Shown: in pieces, positions 50,578 through 59,764 of the stretch
Numbering within the stretch: position 1 is the stretch's first letter
Layout of the letters: each line of letters begins with the position of its first letter
Source: CAZQHK01 sp964593455
GTDB taxonomy: Bacteria; Muiribacteriota; CAYSPT01
Direction of reading: 5' to 3'
DNA: 64,000 nt
NCBI GenBank assembly: GCA_964593455.1
Contig: CAZQHK010000020.1
Location: forward strand, 19,973 to 83,972
The notes under the pieces: model-generated
What the model was told of the DNA's origin: nothing
The model's input: only the letters and a program-made list of their open reading frames with translations
Databases searched by the model: none
Made by a program: the position numbers and the translations under genes

Positions 50578-52041
50578 TTGGTGCCTGACAAGGTCATACG
50601 GAAAAATAAAGTACTGCTGATCAATCCTCCCACGGGGATTTGTTTTCGCGACGGCAGATGCCAGGGGTCTATCGAACATTTGACTGCCCAGCCGGAGAGA
50701 ATTCCCCTGGAACTCGCCTACATGGCAGCTATTTTCGAAACCCGCGGTTACCAATGCAGGATCAGGGATTTTCCCATGGAAAACACATCATGGAAAGATC
50801 TGGAGCAAGAAATCGAGGAGTTTTTTCCCGATATCCTGGTGCTCAGCGTCGGCAGTCCGACGGTGGATTTCGATCTGAAAGCCTGCCAGATTGCCCGGAA
50901 GATCAACCCGAAGATAACCACCGTAGCCAAAGGAGCCCACCTGTATGTCTTCGACGAACAAATACTGGGTAAATACCCTGATCTGGACATAGTGATCAGG
51001 GGCGAAGTGGAGTTCACTACGGATGATCTGGCTAATGAAAAACCCCTGAACGAAATAGCGGGGATAACTTTCAGGAAAGAAACGGAAATAGTCAGAAACC
51101 CTGACCGGAAACGGGAATCGGACCTGGACAGGCTGCCGTTTCCAGCCCGGCACCTGCTTAAGAACGACCTCTATGTGAGACCCGATACGAAACAATCCTT
51201 GACGGTAATTATGACCGGGCGGGGCTGTCCGTACAACTGTATATTCTGTCTGGCCGGAAAGCTGTCGGGATTCCGGCTGACCCAGAGGTCGCCCGGACGA
51301 ATCGCCGATGAGATAGAAGCATGTGTCAGCCGGCACAATATCAGGAACTTTTTTTTCCAGGCCGACACGTTTACCATCAACAAACACTGGACCATCCAGG
51401 TCTGCCGTGAAATCATTTCCAGAAATCTCGACATCGAATGGGGGACGAACAGCCGGGTAGACACCATAGACGAGGAACGTCTTTCATGGATGAAGAAAGC
51501 CGGATGTCACGTCATCGGTTTCGGTGTGGAAAGCGGTAACCAGGAGACACTCGATCGGTCGGGCAAAAAAATCACCCTGGAGCAGTCCCGGACGGCCGTG
51601 AAACTGTGCCGACAGTTCGGCATCAAGACATATCTGCTGTTTATGATCGGATTTCCCTGGGAAGATAAAACCATGGTGCGGCAAACCATCAGGTTCGCCC
51701 GGGAGCTGAAAGGGGATTTCGCCGATTTCAATGTCGCCTACCCCTACCCCGGAACGGATATGTATGAAACCTGCCTGGCGCGAGGGCTCTTTAATATAGA
51801 AGATTTATGCGGGCACGATATCTCACGCCCTATGCTGAGAACGGAGCACCTCTCCAGGAAACAACTGAACCGCCTGAGAAAAGAAGCCATCCTGAGATTC
51901 TACTTGAGAGGCGGCTATATCGTGCGGACCTTGAAATCTATCCATTCCCTGCCGGTTATGATCAATTACCTGAAAAAAGGCTGCCGGATGATCCTTAAAC
52001 TGCTGTTCCCGCCCGGACGAGGAGAAAACGAACCGTTATGA
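50578..52041 (+). CDS. B12-binding-domain radical SAM protein
   Basis: 487 residues. A cobalamin-binding-like N-terminal domain (about 10-150: VLLINPPTG, LVLSVGSPTVD) without the classical DxHxxG His box, then a radical SAM core with CPYNCIFC (about 222) and GFGVESGNQ, typical of the BchE/Elp3-like class. These enzymes methylate unreactive carbons or rearrange rings in lipids, hopanoids and antibiotics. The start is TTG six bases after GGGAG. Its stop overlaps the next gene (ATGA), a paralogue, so both act in one pathway. Confidence 0.88.
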   Translation: MVPDKVIRKNKVLLINPPTGICFRDGRCQGSIEHLTAQPERIPLELAYMAAIFETRGYQCRIRDFPMENTSWKDLEQEIEEFFPDILVLSVGSPTVDFDLKACQIARKINPKITTVAKGAHLYVFDEQILGKYPDLDIVIRGEVEFTTDDLANEKPLNEIAGITFRKETEIVRNPDRKRESDLDRLPFPARHLLKNDLYVRPDTKQSLTVIMTGRGCPYNCIFCLAGKLSGFRLTQRSPGRIADEIEACVSRHNIRNFFFQADTFTINKHWTIQVCREIISRNLDIEWGTNSRVDTIDEERLSWMKKAGCHVIGFGVESGNQETLDRSGKKITLEQSRTAVKLCRQFGIKTYLLFMIGFPWEDKTMVRQTIRFARELKGDFADFNVAYPYPGTDMYETCLARGLFNIEDLCGHDISRPMLRTEHLSRKQLNRLRKEAILRFYLRGGYIVRTLKSIHSLPVMINYLKKGCRMILKLLFPPGRGENEPL

Positions 52042-53423
52042 AGAAAAGCGTTCTGTTATTAAATCCACCGGGAGAAAGAATGTACCTGCGTACCTATTTT
52101 TGCTCACAGACCTCCAAAGCTTCCTACATCTACCCACCGGTTGAACTGCTCGTCCTGTCGGGAATCATAGCCGAAGAGTATGACGTCGAGTTAGTTGACG
52201 CTATAGCCGATCGTCTCGATAGTGAGGTCTGCGAAAAAAAAATACTGTCCGCCGATTACCACGCCATCGTGTTTCTTACCGGTTATGTATCCTGGAGAGA
52301 AGACTTCACACTGATGGAGAAGATCAAACAGGCGAAACCGGACACGAAACTGGTGGCTATCGGAGATATCATGCTGTCCAAGAGTGCTGCCAGACTCCGG
52401 GAGCACCCGTTCATCGACGCCGTTATCCTGGATTTTACCACCGCCTACATCCTGACCTATTTTAAAGGCGGTACCGACGTGCGGAACATGGTTTTCAGAA
52501 AGGACGATAGCCTGATCGAAGGCGGAATGTCCACCCCTTCAGAAACCTACGAGATCCCCGTACCGAAACACGAACTTTTCATGGGGAAAAAATATACTTA
52601 TCCCTTAGTCCGGAAACTTCCCATGACCACGGTTCTCACCGATTACGGGTGCGTCTTTAACTGCGCTTTCTGCGTATACGGCACATTCAATTTCAAATGC
52701 CGGACCGTTGATAATGTCATGGCCGAGCTCAACTATATTAGATCGCTTGAGATCCCGGAACTTTTCTTTCTCGATCAGACTTTCGGAAGCAACCGGGAAA
52801 GAACCGTCGAGTTGTGCACCAGGATGGTGGAAGAACGGCTCAATTTCAGCTGGTTCTGTTTCTCACGGGTTGATGTGGTTGATAAAAAGACTTTATCCTT
52901 AATGAAGCAGGCCGGATGTCATACGGTGATTTTCGGTGTGGAGAGCGCCGATCCGGGTATCCTGAAACGTTATAAGAAAGGATACACTCCCGAGAAGATC
53001 AAAGAAACGTTTCGCACCGCTTCCGAGTTGGGACTGACCACCGTCGGAACATTCCTGCTGGGACTGCCGGAGGAAGACAAACGTTCTTGCTACCGGACCA
53101 TCGCGTTTGCCCGGGAACTCGACTGTGATTTCGCGTCATTTAATATCGCGGTGCCCCGGTACGGCACCCGGCTTCGAGAGCAGGCGATAAGCGGTAAACT
53201 CATTGATAGGGATACAGACACCATGGACCAGGCCGGTTCTTTTATTACCATGCCTACCAGGAATATCACCGTAGAGGAAATGGGGGAAATACGGAAGAAA
53301 GCCTATATCGATTTCTACTTCCGAATCGCTTACATCTGGCGCCGGCTTAAAAAGATACGTTCGCTAACCGAGTTTAAGAACCAGGTTACGCAGGCTCTGG
53401 GTATTGTTAGAAACATTCTGTGA
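52038..53423 (+). CDS. B12-binding-domain radical SAM protein, second copy
   Basis: 461 residues with the same layout: VLLLNPPGERMYLRTYFCS at the N-terminus, a degenerate cobalamin-binding fold, then CVFNCAFC (about 217) and FGVESADPG. The two share the GVES block and a similar RxA-FYFR C-terminus, so they are paralogues with diverged N-termini. Target unknown; context is glycan/lipid assembly. It overlaps its upstream partner by four bases and is followed 7 bases later by a GT9 gene. Confidence 0.88.
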   Translation: MKKSVLLLNPPGERMYLRTYFCSQTSKASYIYPPVELLVLSGIIAEEYDVELVDAIADRLDSEVCEKKILSADYHAIVFLTGYVSWREDFTLMEKIKQAKPDTKLVAIGDIMLSKSAARLREHPFIDAVILDFTTAYILTYFKGGTDVRNMVFRKDDSLIEGGMSTPSETYEIPVPKHELFMGKKYTYPLVRKLPMTTVLTDYGCVFNCAFCVYGTFNFKCRTVDNVMAELNYIRSLEIPELFFLDQTFGSNRERTVELCTRMVEERLNFSWFCFSRVDVVDKKTLSLMKQAGCHTVIFGVESADPGILKRYKKGYTPEKIKETFRTASELGLTTVGTFLLGLPEEDKRSCYRTIAFARELDCDFASFNIAVPRYGTRLREQAISGKLIDRDTDTMDQAGSFITMPTRNITVEEMGEIRKKAYIDFYFRIAYIWRRLKKIRSLTEFKNQVTQALGIVRNIL

Positions 53424-53430
53424 GGTCATC

Positions 53431-54621
53431 GTGAATTTAAAATTTGTCAAGATGGCAGACCGGTATATCGGTATCCCTCTGTGTGTTGGTCTGCTAGTAT
53501 TCGATACCTTCAAGAAAATCCTTGGCCGGCCTCGGAAGCAAACGAGCAAACGGAAAAACATCCTCTTGATGAAGTTTTTCGGTTTCGGGAACCTGGTTCT
53601 GGCCATACCGGCCATTGAGGCGATCAAACAACGGTATCCCGGCTCCCGGTTAACGTTTTTGACGGTTAACGAAAACAGAAACGTGTACGAAGATTTTGAC
53701 TGTGTCGACCAGATAATCTACTTGAATGTACGCAGTTTATCCACTTTTGCGGCGGCCTTTATCAGGTTGATCATTAAACTGCGAAAAGAACGGTTCGACT
53801 GCGTGATCGATCTCGAGCAGTTTGCCCGAGTTTCAGCCATTACCAGCTATCTAACCGGAGCGGCTGAACGAGTCGGTTTCTCAATCGACAGGCATATCAG
53901 GCGACGCCTGTACACCACCAGGATCAGGTACAACAACGATCAACACGTCATAAACACCTTCTATGACACCGCGTTAGCGGTGGGCTGCCGGAAGCAGGAA
54001 GCTGTGCTCCCGATGAAGATCCCCAGTTCGGATGAGGACCGTAAAGCGCTGGCCGGACTGCTTTATGAAAACCGGGTACAAACATCAGACATTCTGATAG
54101 GGGCCCATGTCGGTTCGGGACCGAATTTCGTGCTGCGCAGATGGCCCCAAAACCGGTTTGCCCGGGTATTTGACCATCTCGTCGAACACTATAACGCCAG
54201 GATCGTATTGACGGGATCACCGGGAGAAACTGACCTGATACGGGCCACGATCGACATGATGAACGAGGATAACAGGAAGAACGTCATCATCGCCACCGGC
54301 CTGACGATTAGACAGCTGGCTCTTCTTATCGAACGCTGCTCGCTCTTCCTCTGTAACGACACCGGGCCGCTTCATCTGGCGTCGGCCATGAAGACACCCA
54401 GTATTTCCTTTTTCGGGCCCAATACTCCCTACGTGTACGGTCCGCTGGGAGATAACAACACGGTTTTCTACACGAACCTCCCGTGTTCACCCTGCCTGAG
54501 CAATTTTACCGAAAAAACAACTTCCTGCAAAAATCCAGTCTGCCTGGAGAAAATTGACGTCAAAGAAGTCGTTATCGTCATCGACCAGAAGTACTCGAAG
54601 ATGTTAAAGGCTTCTTTATAA
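53431..54621 (+). CDS. GT9 heptosyltransferase-like glycosyltransferase
   Basis: 396 residues, GT-B fold. N-terminal ILLMKFFGFGNLVLAIPAI resembles the heptosyltransferase start but reads 'FGFGN' where family members have 'GDxxL'. The C-terminal CNDTGPLHLASAM and FFGPNTPY are the nucleotide-sugar-binding signature of GT9 (WaaC/WaaF). A short N-terminal hydrophobic segment (about 13-30) suggests membrane association. It likely adds a heptose or similar sugar to an outer-membrane glycolipid. The start is GTG with GAGGT about five bases upstream. Confidence 0.88.
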   Translation: MNLKFVKMADRYIGIPLCVGLLVFDTFKKILGRPRKQTSKRKNILLMKFFGFGNLVLAIPAIEAIKQRYPGSRLTFLTVNENRNVYEDFDCVDQIIYLNVRSLSTFAAAFIRLIIKLRKERFDCVIDLEQFARVSAITSYLTGAAERVGFSIDRHIRRRLYTTRIRYNNDQHVINTFYDTALAVGCRKQEAVLPMKIPSSDEDRKALAGLLYENRVQTSDILIGAHVGSGPNFVLRRWPQNRFARVFDHLVEHYNARIVLTGSPGETDLIRATIDMMNEDNRKNVIIATGLTIRQLALLIERCSLFLCNDTGPLHLASAMKTPSISFFGPNTPYVYGPLGDNNTVFYTNLPCSPCLSNFTEKTTSCKNPVCLEKIDVKEVVIVIDQKYSKMLKASL

Positions 54622-54639
54622 TTCCTTGAGAGCATACAA

Positions 54640-54676
54640 AAAACCGGAGGCGGATGTGATGTCCGCCTCCGGTTTT
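54640..54676. terminator. Bidirectional intrinsic terminator
   Basis: AAAACCGGAGGCGGA (54640-54654) and TCCGCCTCCGGTTTT (54662-54676) form a 15-bp stem with a 7-base loop, followed by a T-rich tail on the plus strand and a T6 run on the minus. It separates the convergent GT9 and C25 genes. Confidence 0.9.
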
Positions 54677-54696
54677 GTTTTGCGTTACAACCGGCT

Positions 54697-56760
54697 TTAT
54701 TGCCCGATTGTGATGGTCCCGATATAGGGCTGCAGGTTCTGCCCGGTGACCACGATCTTCAGCTCGCCGGCCGGCGCAGCTTCATTGAAATCGATAGCCG
54801 CTTTGCCGTTGTTGCCGATCAGGCTGGTACCGAGTAGTTCACCGTTCATGGACACCGCCGCCAATGAACCGGCGGCAGCTTCGATAACCAGCGAGGTAGA
54901 CTCGGCTTCGAGAGTCATCGGGTGTACCACTGCGTTCTTCTTTGCCTCTCCCCAATAGACCATCAGCGCCGGGTCGCCCATCAGTTCGTAAACCTCCCAG
55001 TAATACTTCTTCCGGGAGCTGCTGGATTCTTCCACTGCCAGGTTACCCGCCAGCATGAAGCCGGCCTGGGTTTTGAAGTTACCCTGGAAAGCGCCGTCAT
55101 AAGCGCCGGGTCCGGTCTCTTCGCTAAGCGGGGGAGTTCCCTCGGAGTTGGGGTGCACGATGGGGTAGTTGCCGTTGCCCCACCACAGATCCTCGTCCCA
55201 GTAGGTGGAGTTGGTGCCGCCGATATAACCGATGGCGCCCTGATCCTTGGCTCTAAGCCAGGCCTCACCGAAACAGGTGCCGACCTCGAACTTGCTGGTC
55301 AGGCAGCAGTTCCCGATAACCAGCGGGTACTTGCCGAAGTTGCCCAAGCTGTTGATGTGGCTGATCCTGAAGCCCGGATCGGCCCAGGAGGTAGAGCTTC
55401 CATGAGCGGTGTAGTTGAGGAACGAGCAGCCCGCAGCCACATCAGTCCGGATCGATGACTCGTTCTGATGCGAACCGGAGGACAGGTACACGCTGATATT
55501 GTTGTATCCGTGCTCGGCGTTGAAGTAGTACTTGGTGCCGTAATTGATCTGGGGCCAGCCCCACTCGTCGGCGTGACTCCAGTCCCAGCCGGCTACCAGC
55601 ACCACATCGTTCAGGAACGACGGATCCGGAAACTCGTACTTCTCGTACATCAGGGTCTTCTCTATTTGCGGAATCAGCTCGCTGACATTGCGGGCCGAGA
55701 ACCGGCCGCTCAAGATGTCAGGGATGTTGTCGTTGGTCACATCCACGAAATTCAAGTCCGTGATGTGACCGCCGGTGGTACCCTTGAAGGCCGGAATCTG
55801 GTCGTTATCACCCACGAAGAGCACGAAGCTCGGCACCGGGAATTCGGCGGTAGGGTTCTTGTAGAGGCCATGGATGAACGATTTTATTTGATCGGCTTTC
55901 TTACCGATCTCATCGGTGTACGCAACCTTTACATGAAACCCTTTCTCAAATTTCCACTGGATGAAAGACTGGAGATCCTGTTCGAACATACGGTCGGCAA
56001 TGATCAGGTAGCCCACAATTCCGCATTCCTGGATAGCCTTGATGGACTTGAGCGCCGAAGGCCGCAGGACCTTATCGTCGACCCAGGAGAAGTACGGGGA
56101 GCTGTACTGGTTCCTGACCCGCTGGGTGAGACCGAGATCGGCATTCTGCATGGACACCTGGATCTTGATGTTATTGAAAACCCTGACCGTTTTTTCACGC
56201 GGATTGTACGCCACCGGCGACACCTTCACCATGGCCATCCGGATGTGGCGCATAATGCCGACCTCTTCTATAGCGGCCAGTTCGTCCTGACGGAATCCCT
56301 CGTTGATATAAGCGCTGAGCTCGTACTTGAAGGGAATCTCCACGTCGCACTTGGGGTGAGAAGGCTGATGCGGCACGAGCGCATGCTTGATCCCGAGCTC
56401 ATCGAAGGTGTATTCCTTCGAGGTGTAATCGATAACGTCCACTTTCAGCTCGGCGCCGAAAGGAACCTCTATCAGTCTGTTCATCACCGGCAGGCTCGGA
56501 GCGCCGATGTGGGCGCTTGCCTGGAACCCGGGAATAGAAAGCAGCGTGTACTCTCCCATGGGAGTTTCTACCACAGACGCGGTAAGACGGGATACACGGA
56601 AATTCAGGATAAGATCAAGATCGCCGCTTTTCATAATACTCTCAGAAACAACGTCGATCGCAGCAGCTTCACGACCTCCCTTGGCGAGCACGATATCACG
56701 CGCAAAAGCGCTTGAGGCGCACAGGCACACAAGCAATACTGTAACAAAAATTCGTTTCAT
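54697..56760 (-). CDS. Gingipain-like C25 cysteine protease
   Basis: 687 residues. Signal peptide (about 1-20), an N-terminal propeptide-like beta domain (about 25-220), then the caspase-like C25 catalytic domain: FVGDNDQIPAF, catalytic His in NYTAHGS (about 452), catalytic Cys in IGNCC (about 484), and EAWLRAKDQGAIGYIG. An Ig-like C-terminal domain closes the protein (TSLVIEAAAG...LKIVVTGQNLQPYIG). Gingipains degrade host or environmental proteins and often use a type IX secretion tail; no T9SS CTD is evident here. The promoter is well formed. The neighbouring exporter operon is on the same strand. Confidence 0.9.
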   Translation of the reverse strand: MKRIFVTVLLVCLCASSAFARDIVLAKGGREAAAIDVVSESIMKSGDLDLILNFRVSRLTASVVETPMGEYTLLSIPGFQASAHIGAPSLPVMNRLIEVPFGAELKVDVIDYTSKEYTFDELGIKHALVPHQPSHPKCDVEIPFKYELSAYINEGFRQDELAAIEEVGIMRHIRMAMVKVSPVAYNPREKTVRVFNNIKIQVSMQNADLGLTQRVRNQYSSPYFSWVDDKVLRPSALKSIKAIQECGIVGYLIIADRMFEQDLQSFIQWKFEKGFHVKVAYTDEIGKKADQIKSFIHGLYKNPTAEFPVPSFVLFVGDNDQIPAFKGTTGGHITDLNFVDVTNDNIPDILSGRFSARNVSELIPQIEKTLMYEKYEFPDPSFLNDVVLVAGWDWSHADEWGWPQINYGTKYYFNAEHGYNNISVYLSSGSHQNESSIRTDVAAGCSFLNYTAHGSSTSWADPGFRISHINSLGNFGKYPLVIGNCCLTSKFEVGTCFGEAWLRAKDQGAIGYIGGTNSTYWDEDLWWGNGNYPIVHPNSEGTPPLSEETGPGAYDGAFQGNFKTQAGFMLAGNLAVEESSSSRKKYYWEVYELMGDPALMVYWGEAKKNAVVHPMTLEAESTSLVIEAAAGSLAAVSMNGELLGTSLIGNNGKAAIDFNEAAPAGELKIVVTGQNLQPYIGTITIGQ

Positions 56761-56818
56761 ACAACTACATCCTTTCTTTGGTAGATTTCTTACTATTGCC
56801 TACACGACATGGCATTCT

Positions 56819-56858
56819 ATTGTACTGAGAATCACCCTTACCCGCAACGTTTTTTTTT
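56819..56858 (-). promoter_or_regulatory. C25 protease promoter with UP-like element
   Basis: On the minus strand TTGCGG (56842-56847) is 17 bases from TACAAT (56819-56824). Just upstream is a run of nine A (56850-56858), an UP-element-like tract. Transcription would start near 56812, giving a leader of about 50 bases. Confidence 0.6.
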
Positions 56859-56955
56859 AAACCTATATATTTTTTATGGATTGCGAATTTGAAATCTTCA
56901 ATAGCATCTTATGATTTCACATCTTGGTTTTCTGGTTAGCTTCCTGCAATGAGAG

Positions 56956-56989
56956 GTTGAGGTGGTAAGCAAGAAGCGTAGAAAGAGGT
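56956..56989 (+). repeat. Dispersed repeat, partial copy D
   Basis: GTTGAGGTGGTAAGCAAGAA, then GCGTAGAAAGAGGT; it shares the AGCAAGAAG-GTRGAAAG core with copies A-C. Confidence 0.45.
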
Positions 56990-57057
56990 CCCTATGAGGT
57001 CTTTCCGATTCTAATCATCAGCGCGACCTTGTCCAGTAGCTAGGTCTTGACGTCCCG

Positions 57058-57079
57058 CCCTCAAGCAAGAAGCGTAGAA
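57058..57079 (+). repeat. Dispersed repeat, partial copy E
   Basis: CCTCAAGCAAGAAGCGTAG, the same core as the other copies, ending at the stop codon of the DUF4340 gene. The roughly 320-base gap before it (56761-57080) otherwise holds the C25 promoter and copy D. Confidence 0.55.
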
Positions 57080-57080
57080 T

Positions 57081-58142
57081 TTAGGGTGCCTGTACTTCGC
57101 CGGTGGCCGGTGGTTTCTGTTCCGGAATGATTGGCGCCGGTACTGCTTTCTCTTCCGGTTCGACCTGTTCAGGCTCAACCGATGCGGTGGTTTCTTCTAT
57201 TACCGGTTCTTCGGCCTCTGCTTTCTCTTCTTTAAACACATGAGAAGGTTTCATGAACGGGGCAAGCCGGTAACCGGGAACCAGATAGTAGTATGGTTTT
57301 CCCGAGATTGTCAGCCGGTTCAGATAGGTATCAGTTTCTCCGGCCTGCATGGTAATCTCACGGCCGTCGATGGTTGTCAAAGAGAGTGTGATCTCGGGAG
57401 TCATTATCTTCTTCTCGGCTGATGAAAAATGGCTCTCCACATCCTGGGCTTCCAGAGTAATCAGACTGTTCAGCATATCGGTCACGATATCTTGACGAAC
57501 GCCCGATTCTTCCGGCGAAATCATTTTCCATGTTTCCATACTCACAACAAGGCCCGTGACCTGGTCCTTCTTTTCGAGGGTAATGCCGGTAATCTCGTCT
57601 ATTTCCAGGTCGAACAACCTTTTTGCCAGCCAGGCGGGTTCTTCCGCCGATGTCTGGCTCCATTCGATCCCCTTCACTTGATGGACCTCATCGGAACCGT
57701 TCAGACGCAGATAGGTGTTTTTATACGCTGGTCCGTTTTTACCCAGATAAACATCCACCAGAGCTTTTCCGCCCTCCGCCAGCACCTGCAATCTGCGGCC
57801 CTGCTTTTCATCCACCTCAAAGATGTTCCGCTTCTCGGGATTATGAGAGGCCACACCATTACTGGTCAGGGTCCGGAGCCCTTCCAGCAGTTCCTTCACC
57901 TTTACCTCATCGGCAGGATGAAGCCACCGGTCGGTAACCTGCCACTGCTTGTTTTCCTGCACCAGTTCCACCGAAGCACCAGCCAGTGAAACCAGAATGA
58001 TTTCGGCATGCTCGATGTCAAAGGCAGGAATAAGACCGGAGACCGTATCCGGCCCCGATTCCTGGCGCCGATCAGTGGTCACGAAAAGAACAGAAAGCGC
58101 TATCAGTGCTACCAGCAGGATAAGTATCGCCCGGACCTTCAT
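57081..58142 (-). CDS. DUF4340 protein of the GldG-type exporter operon
   Basis: 353 residues. An N-terminal anchor (about 4-22) and a periplasmic beta-rich DUF4340 domain (about 40-300); the C-terminus is a low-complexity Glu/Pro/Val tail. DUF4340 genes habitually follow GldG-like auxiliary proteins in ABC exporter operons of unknown cargo. It overlaps the upstream gene by four bases (ATGA). Confidence 0.88.
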   Translation of the reverse strand: MKVRAILILLVALIALSVLFVTTDRRQESGPDTVSGLIPAFDIEHAEIILVSLAGASVELVQENKQWQVTDRWLHPADEVKVKELLEGLRTLTSNGVASHNPEKRNIFEVDEKQGRRLQVLAEGGKALVDVYLGKNGPAYKNTYLRLNGSDEVHQVKGIEWSQTSAEEPAWLAKRLFDLEIDEITGITLEKKDQVTGLVVSMETWKMISPEESGVRQDIVTDMLNSLITLEAQDVESHFSSAEKKIMTPEITLSLTTIDGREITMQAGETDTYLNRLTISGKPYYYLVPGYRLAPFMKPSHVFKEEKAEAEEPVIEETTASVEPEQVEPEEKAVPAPIIPEQKPPATGEVQAP

Positions 58143-59743
58143 AACGAAGTCTGCTCCCTCCTTCTAAACCAATAGTTGAGAAGCCCTATTATCCAGAGGA
58201 ACACAGGCATGAGCAGTGTCCCCGCGGATTTGGCCCAATTACGTTGTTTTACCGGTATGTCTTTCTTAATGGACCGGTCTTTGACTCCGCGTGAGCGGAT
58301 GGCAATCAGGCCTTCGTTAAGAGACAGCCAATCGATCAGGTTGAGGAAGAAAATTGCGTTCTTGGGAAATTGACCGACAAAGGAGTCGGTGAGAAAATCA
58401 GAGTCGCCCACGATAACGATATGGGCCGACTCGCTATTGGTCACGATCTCCCTGTCTGTAGCCTGTTGTTCCTCTCCTTCTTTTGTCTCTACGCCTTCCA
58501 CGGCCGGGACTTCTTTTCCCTCGAAGAAACTCTTGAACGTACCTGAAAGGCGAACCGCCAGGGACTGTGGACCAGTATCATCCGGCGGCTTGTACGGTTG
58601 CTGGGGAGCCAGGTTGATTTTACCCTTGGCCGTCCAGGAGTGTTCCGAGGACGAGACCAGCGTCTCTGCGGTTACCCCTTGTTGATTACCGGTATCTACC
58701 GCCACGCTTGAAACCCACGGTAATACCATGGCGTCGAGTTTCATGGTGGCCGGGTGATCCTGAGAAAATCCGGACCGGCCGATTTCAGGCCAGAAGGGAT
58801 ATTTCAGGCTGTATGAAACGTAACCCTGGGAAAAACTGGCGAAGGAACACTGGGCATCGAGGACCAGGTCCTGCCTGACCCGGGCGCCGTAATGGGTCAG
58901 CATGTCGCCCAGGTTGGTTTCGATGTTCTTGACTCCCAACGACTTGGTAATATCAATGGTGTCGAGCATAAACACTACTTTACCGCCTCGCATGATAAAT
59001 TGGTCGATCTCAAACTTCTCGCGGTCGGACATCCCCCGCGAGCCGCCTACCACCAGCGTCTGTACTTTCTTCGGAACCGGCAGACCTCTTTTAAGATTCA
59101 GAGGCCAGACCCGGTACCGTTTTTCCAGGTACCGCCGGATTTGCAGGTAGTTGTCATCAATATCTTTCTCCTCGTTGCCGGCGAGAAAAGCCACCGTACT
59201 GATCTCCTCCTGCAACACGGCCCGGATGGCAGTGGTCAACTCGTATTCCAGGTTACCCACATCGGTAAGCACCGGCAGGACCGACCGGCGGTCTTCGTAA
59301 AAGACGGCTAGCCCCATGTACACGTTGGCCACCTGCGCCTGATCCTTCTGGATGATGTTCATCTGTATTTCCGGTACGCCCAGCGAGCGGGCTTTCTCAG
59401 CTATCTCCTCGTTACCCTTACCCTTCGGGTCGAGATAGGTGATCTGCAAATTATCGCCGCTGTAGGCCCGGTACTCCTCGAGCATATCTTTAACCCGGCG
59501 AACCATGGGGACCGTGTAAGAGGGGAGGTTTCCCGAGAAGTACACTTCGATCATGATGATATCATCGAGAGTGGAGAGCATATTTTGAGTGGCGTCGGAG
59601 ACGGTGAACTCTTTCTCTTCGGTCAAATCAAACCGGGTGAAGAATCTGAGAGAAATCAGGTTGACCATAACCAGCACCGCTATGAAGACGATGATGAAAA
59701 TAATCGAGCTCGTTCCGACCCTTAATTTACGTGCAAAATCCAT
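58139..59743 (-). CDS. gldG: GldG-like ABC exporter auxiliary protein
   Basis: 534 residues. Transmembrane helix near 15-35, a large periplasmic domain (about 45-490) of the ABC-type uncharacterised/GldG family (TEEKEFTVS start, GKVVFMLDTID, HIVIVGDSDFL), and a C-terminal helix ending in a basic RRREQTSL. In Bacteroidetes GldG is needed for gliding; elsewhere the family accompanies exporters. It lies between the permease and the DUF4340 gene. Confidence 0.9.
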   Translation of the reverse strand: MDFARKLRVGTSSIIFIIVFIAVLVMVNLISLRFFTRFDLTEEKEFTVSDATQNMLSTLDDIIMIEVYFSGNLPSYTVPMVRRVKDMLEEYRAYSGDNLQITYLDPKGKGNEEIAEKARSLGVPEIQMNIIQKDQAQVANVYMGLAVFYEDRRSVLPVLTDVGNLEYELTTAIRAVLQEEISTVAFLAGNEEKDIDDNYLQIRRYLEKRYRVWPLNLKRGLPVPKKVQTLVVGGSRGMSDREKFEIDQFIMRGGKVVFMLDTIDITKSLGVKNIETNLGDMLTHYGARVRQDLVLDAQCSFASFSQGYVSYSLKYPFWPEIGRSGFSQDHPATMKLDAMVLPWVSSVAVDTGNQQGVTAETLVSSSEHSWTAKGKINLAPQQPYKPPDDTGPQSLAVRLSGTFKSFFEGKEVPAVEGVETKEGEEQQATDREIVTNSESAHIVIVGDSDFLTDSFVGQFPKNAIFFLNLIDWLSLNEGLIAIRSRGVKDRSIKKDIPVKQRNWAKSAGTLLMPVFLWIIGLLNYWFRRREQTSL

Positions 59744-59764
59744 TGTTTGTCTCCCTCCTCTCGA

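Noticed and set aside
55468..56715. Long plus-strand open frame opposite the C25 protease
   Set aside because: It lies wholly antisense to a well supported gene with motifs and a signal peptide, has no ribosome site or domain, and its composition mirrors the complement of the protease.
516..57079. Repeat copies as a CRISPR array
   Set aside because: Copies are kilobases apart, vary in length and orientation, have no regular spacers, and no cas genes are nearby.
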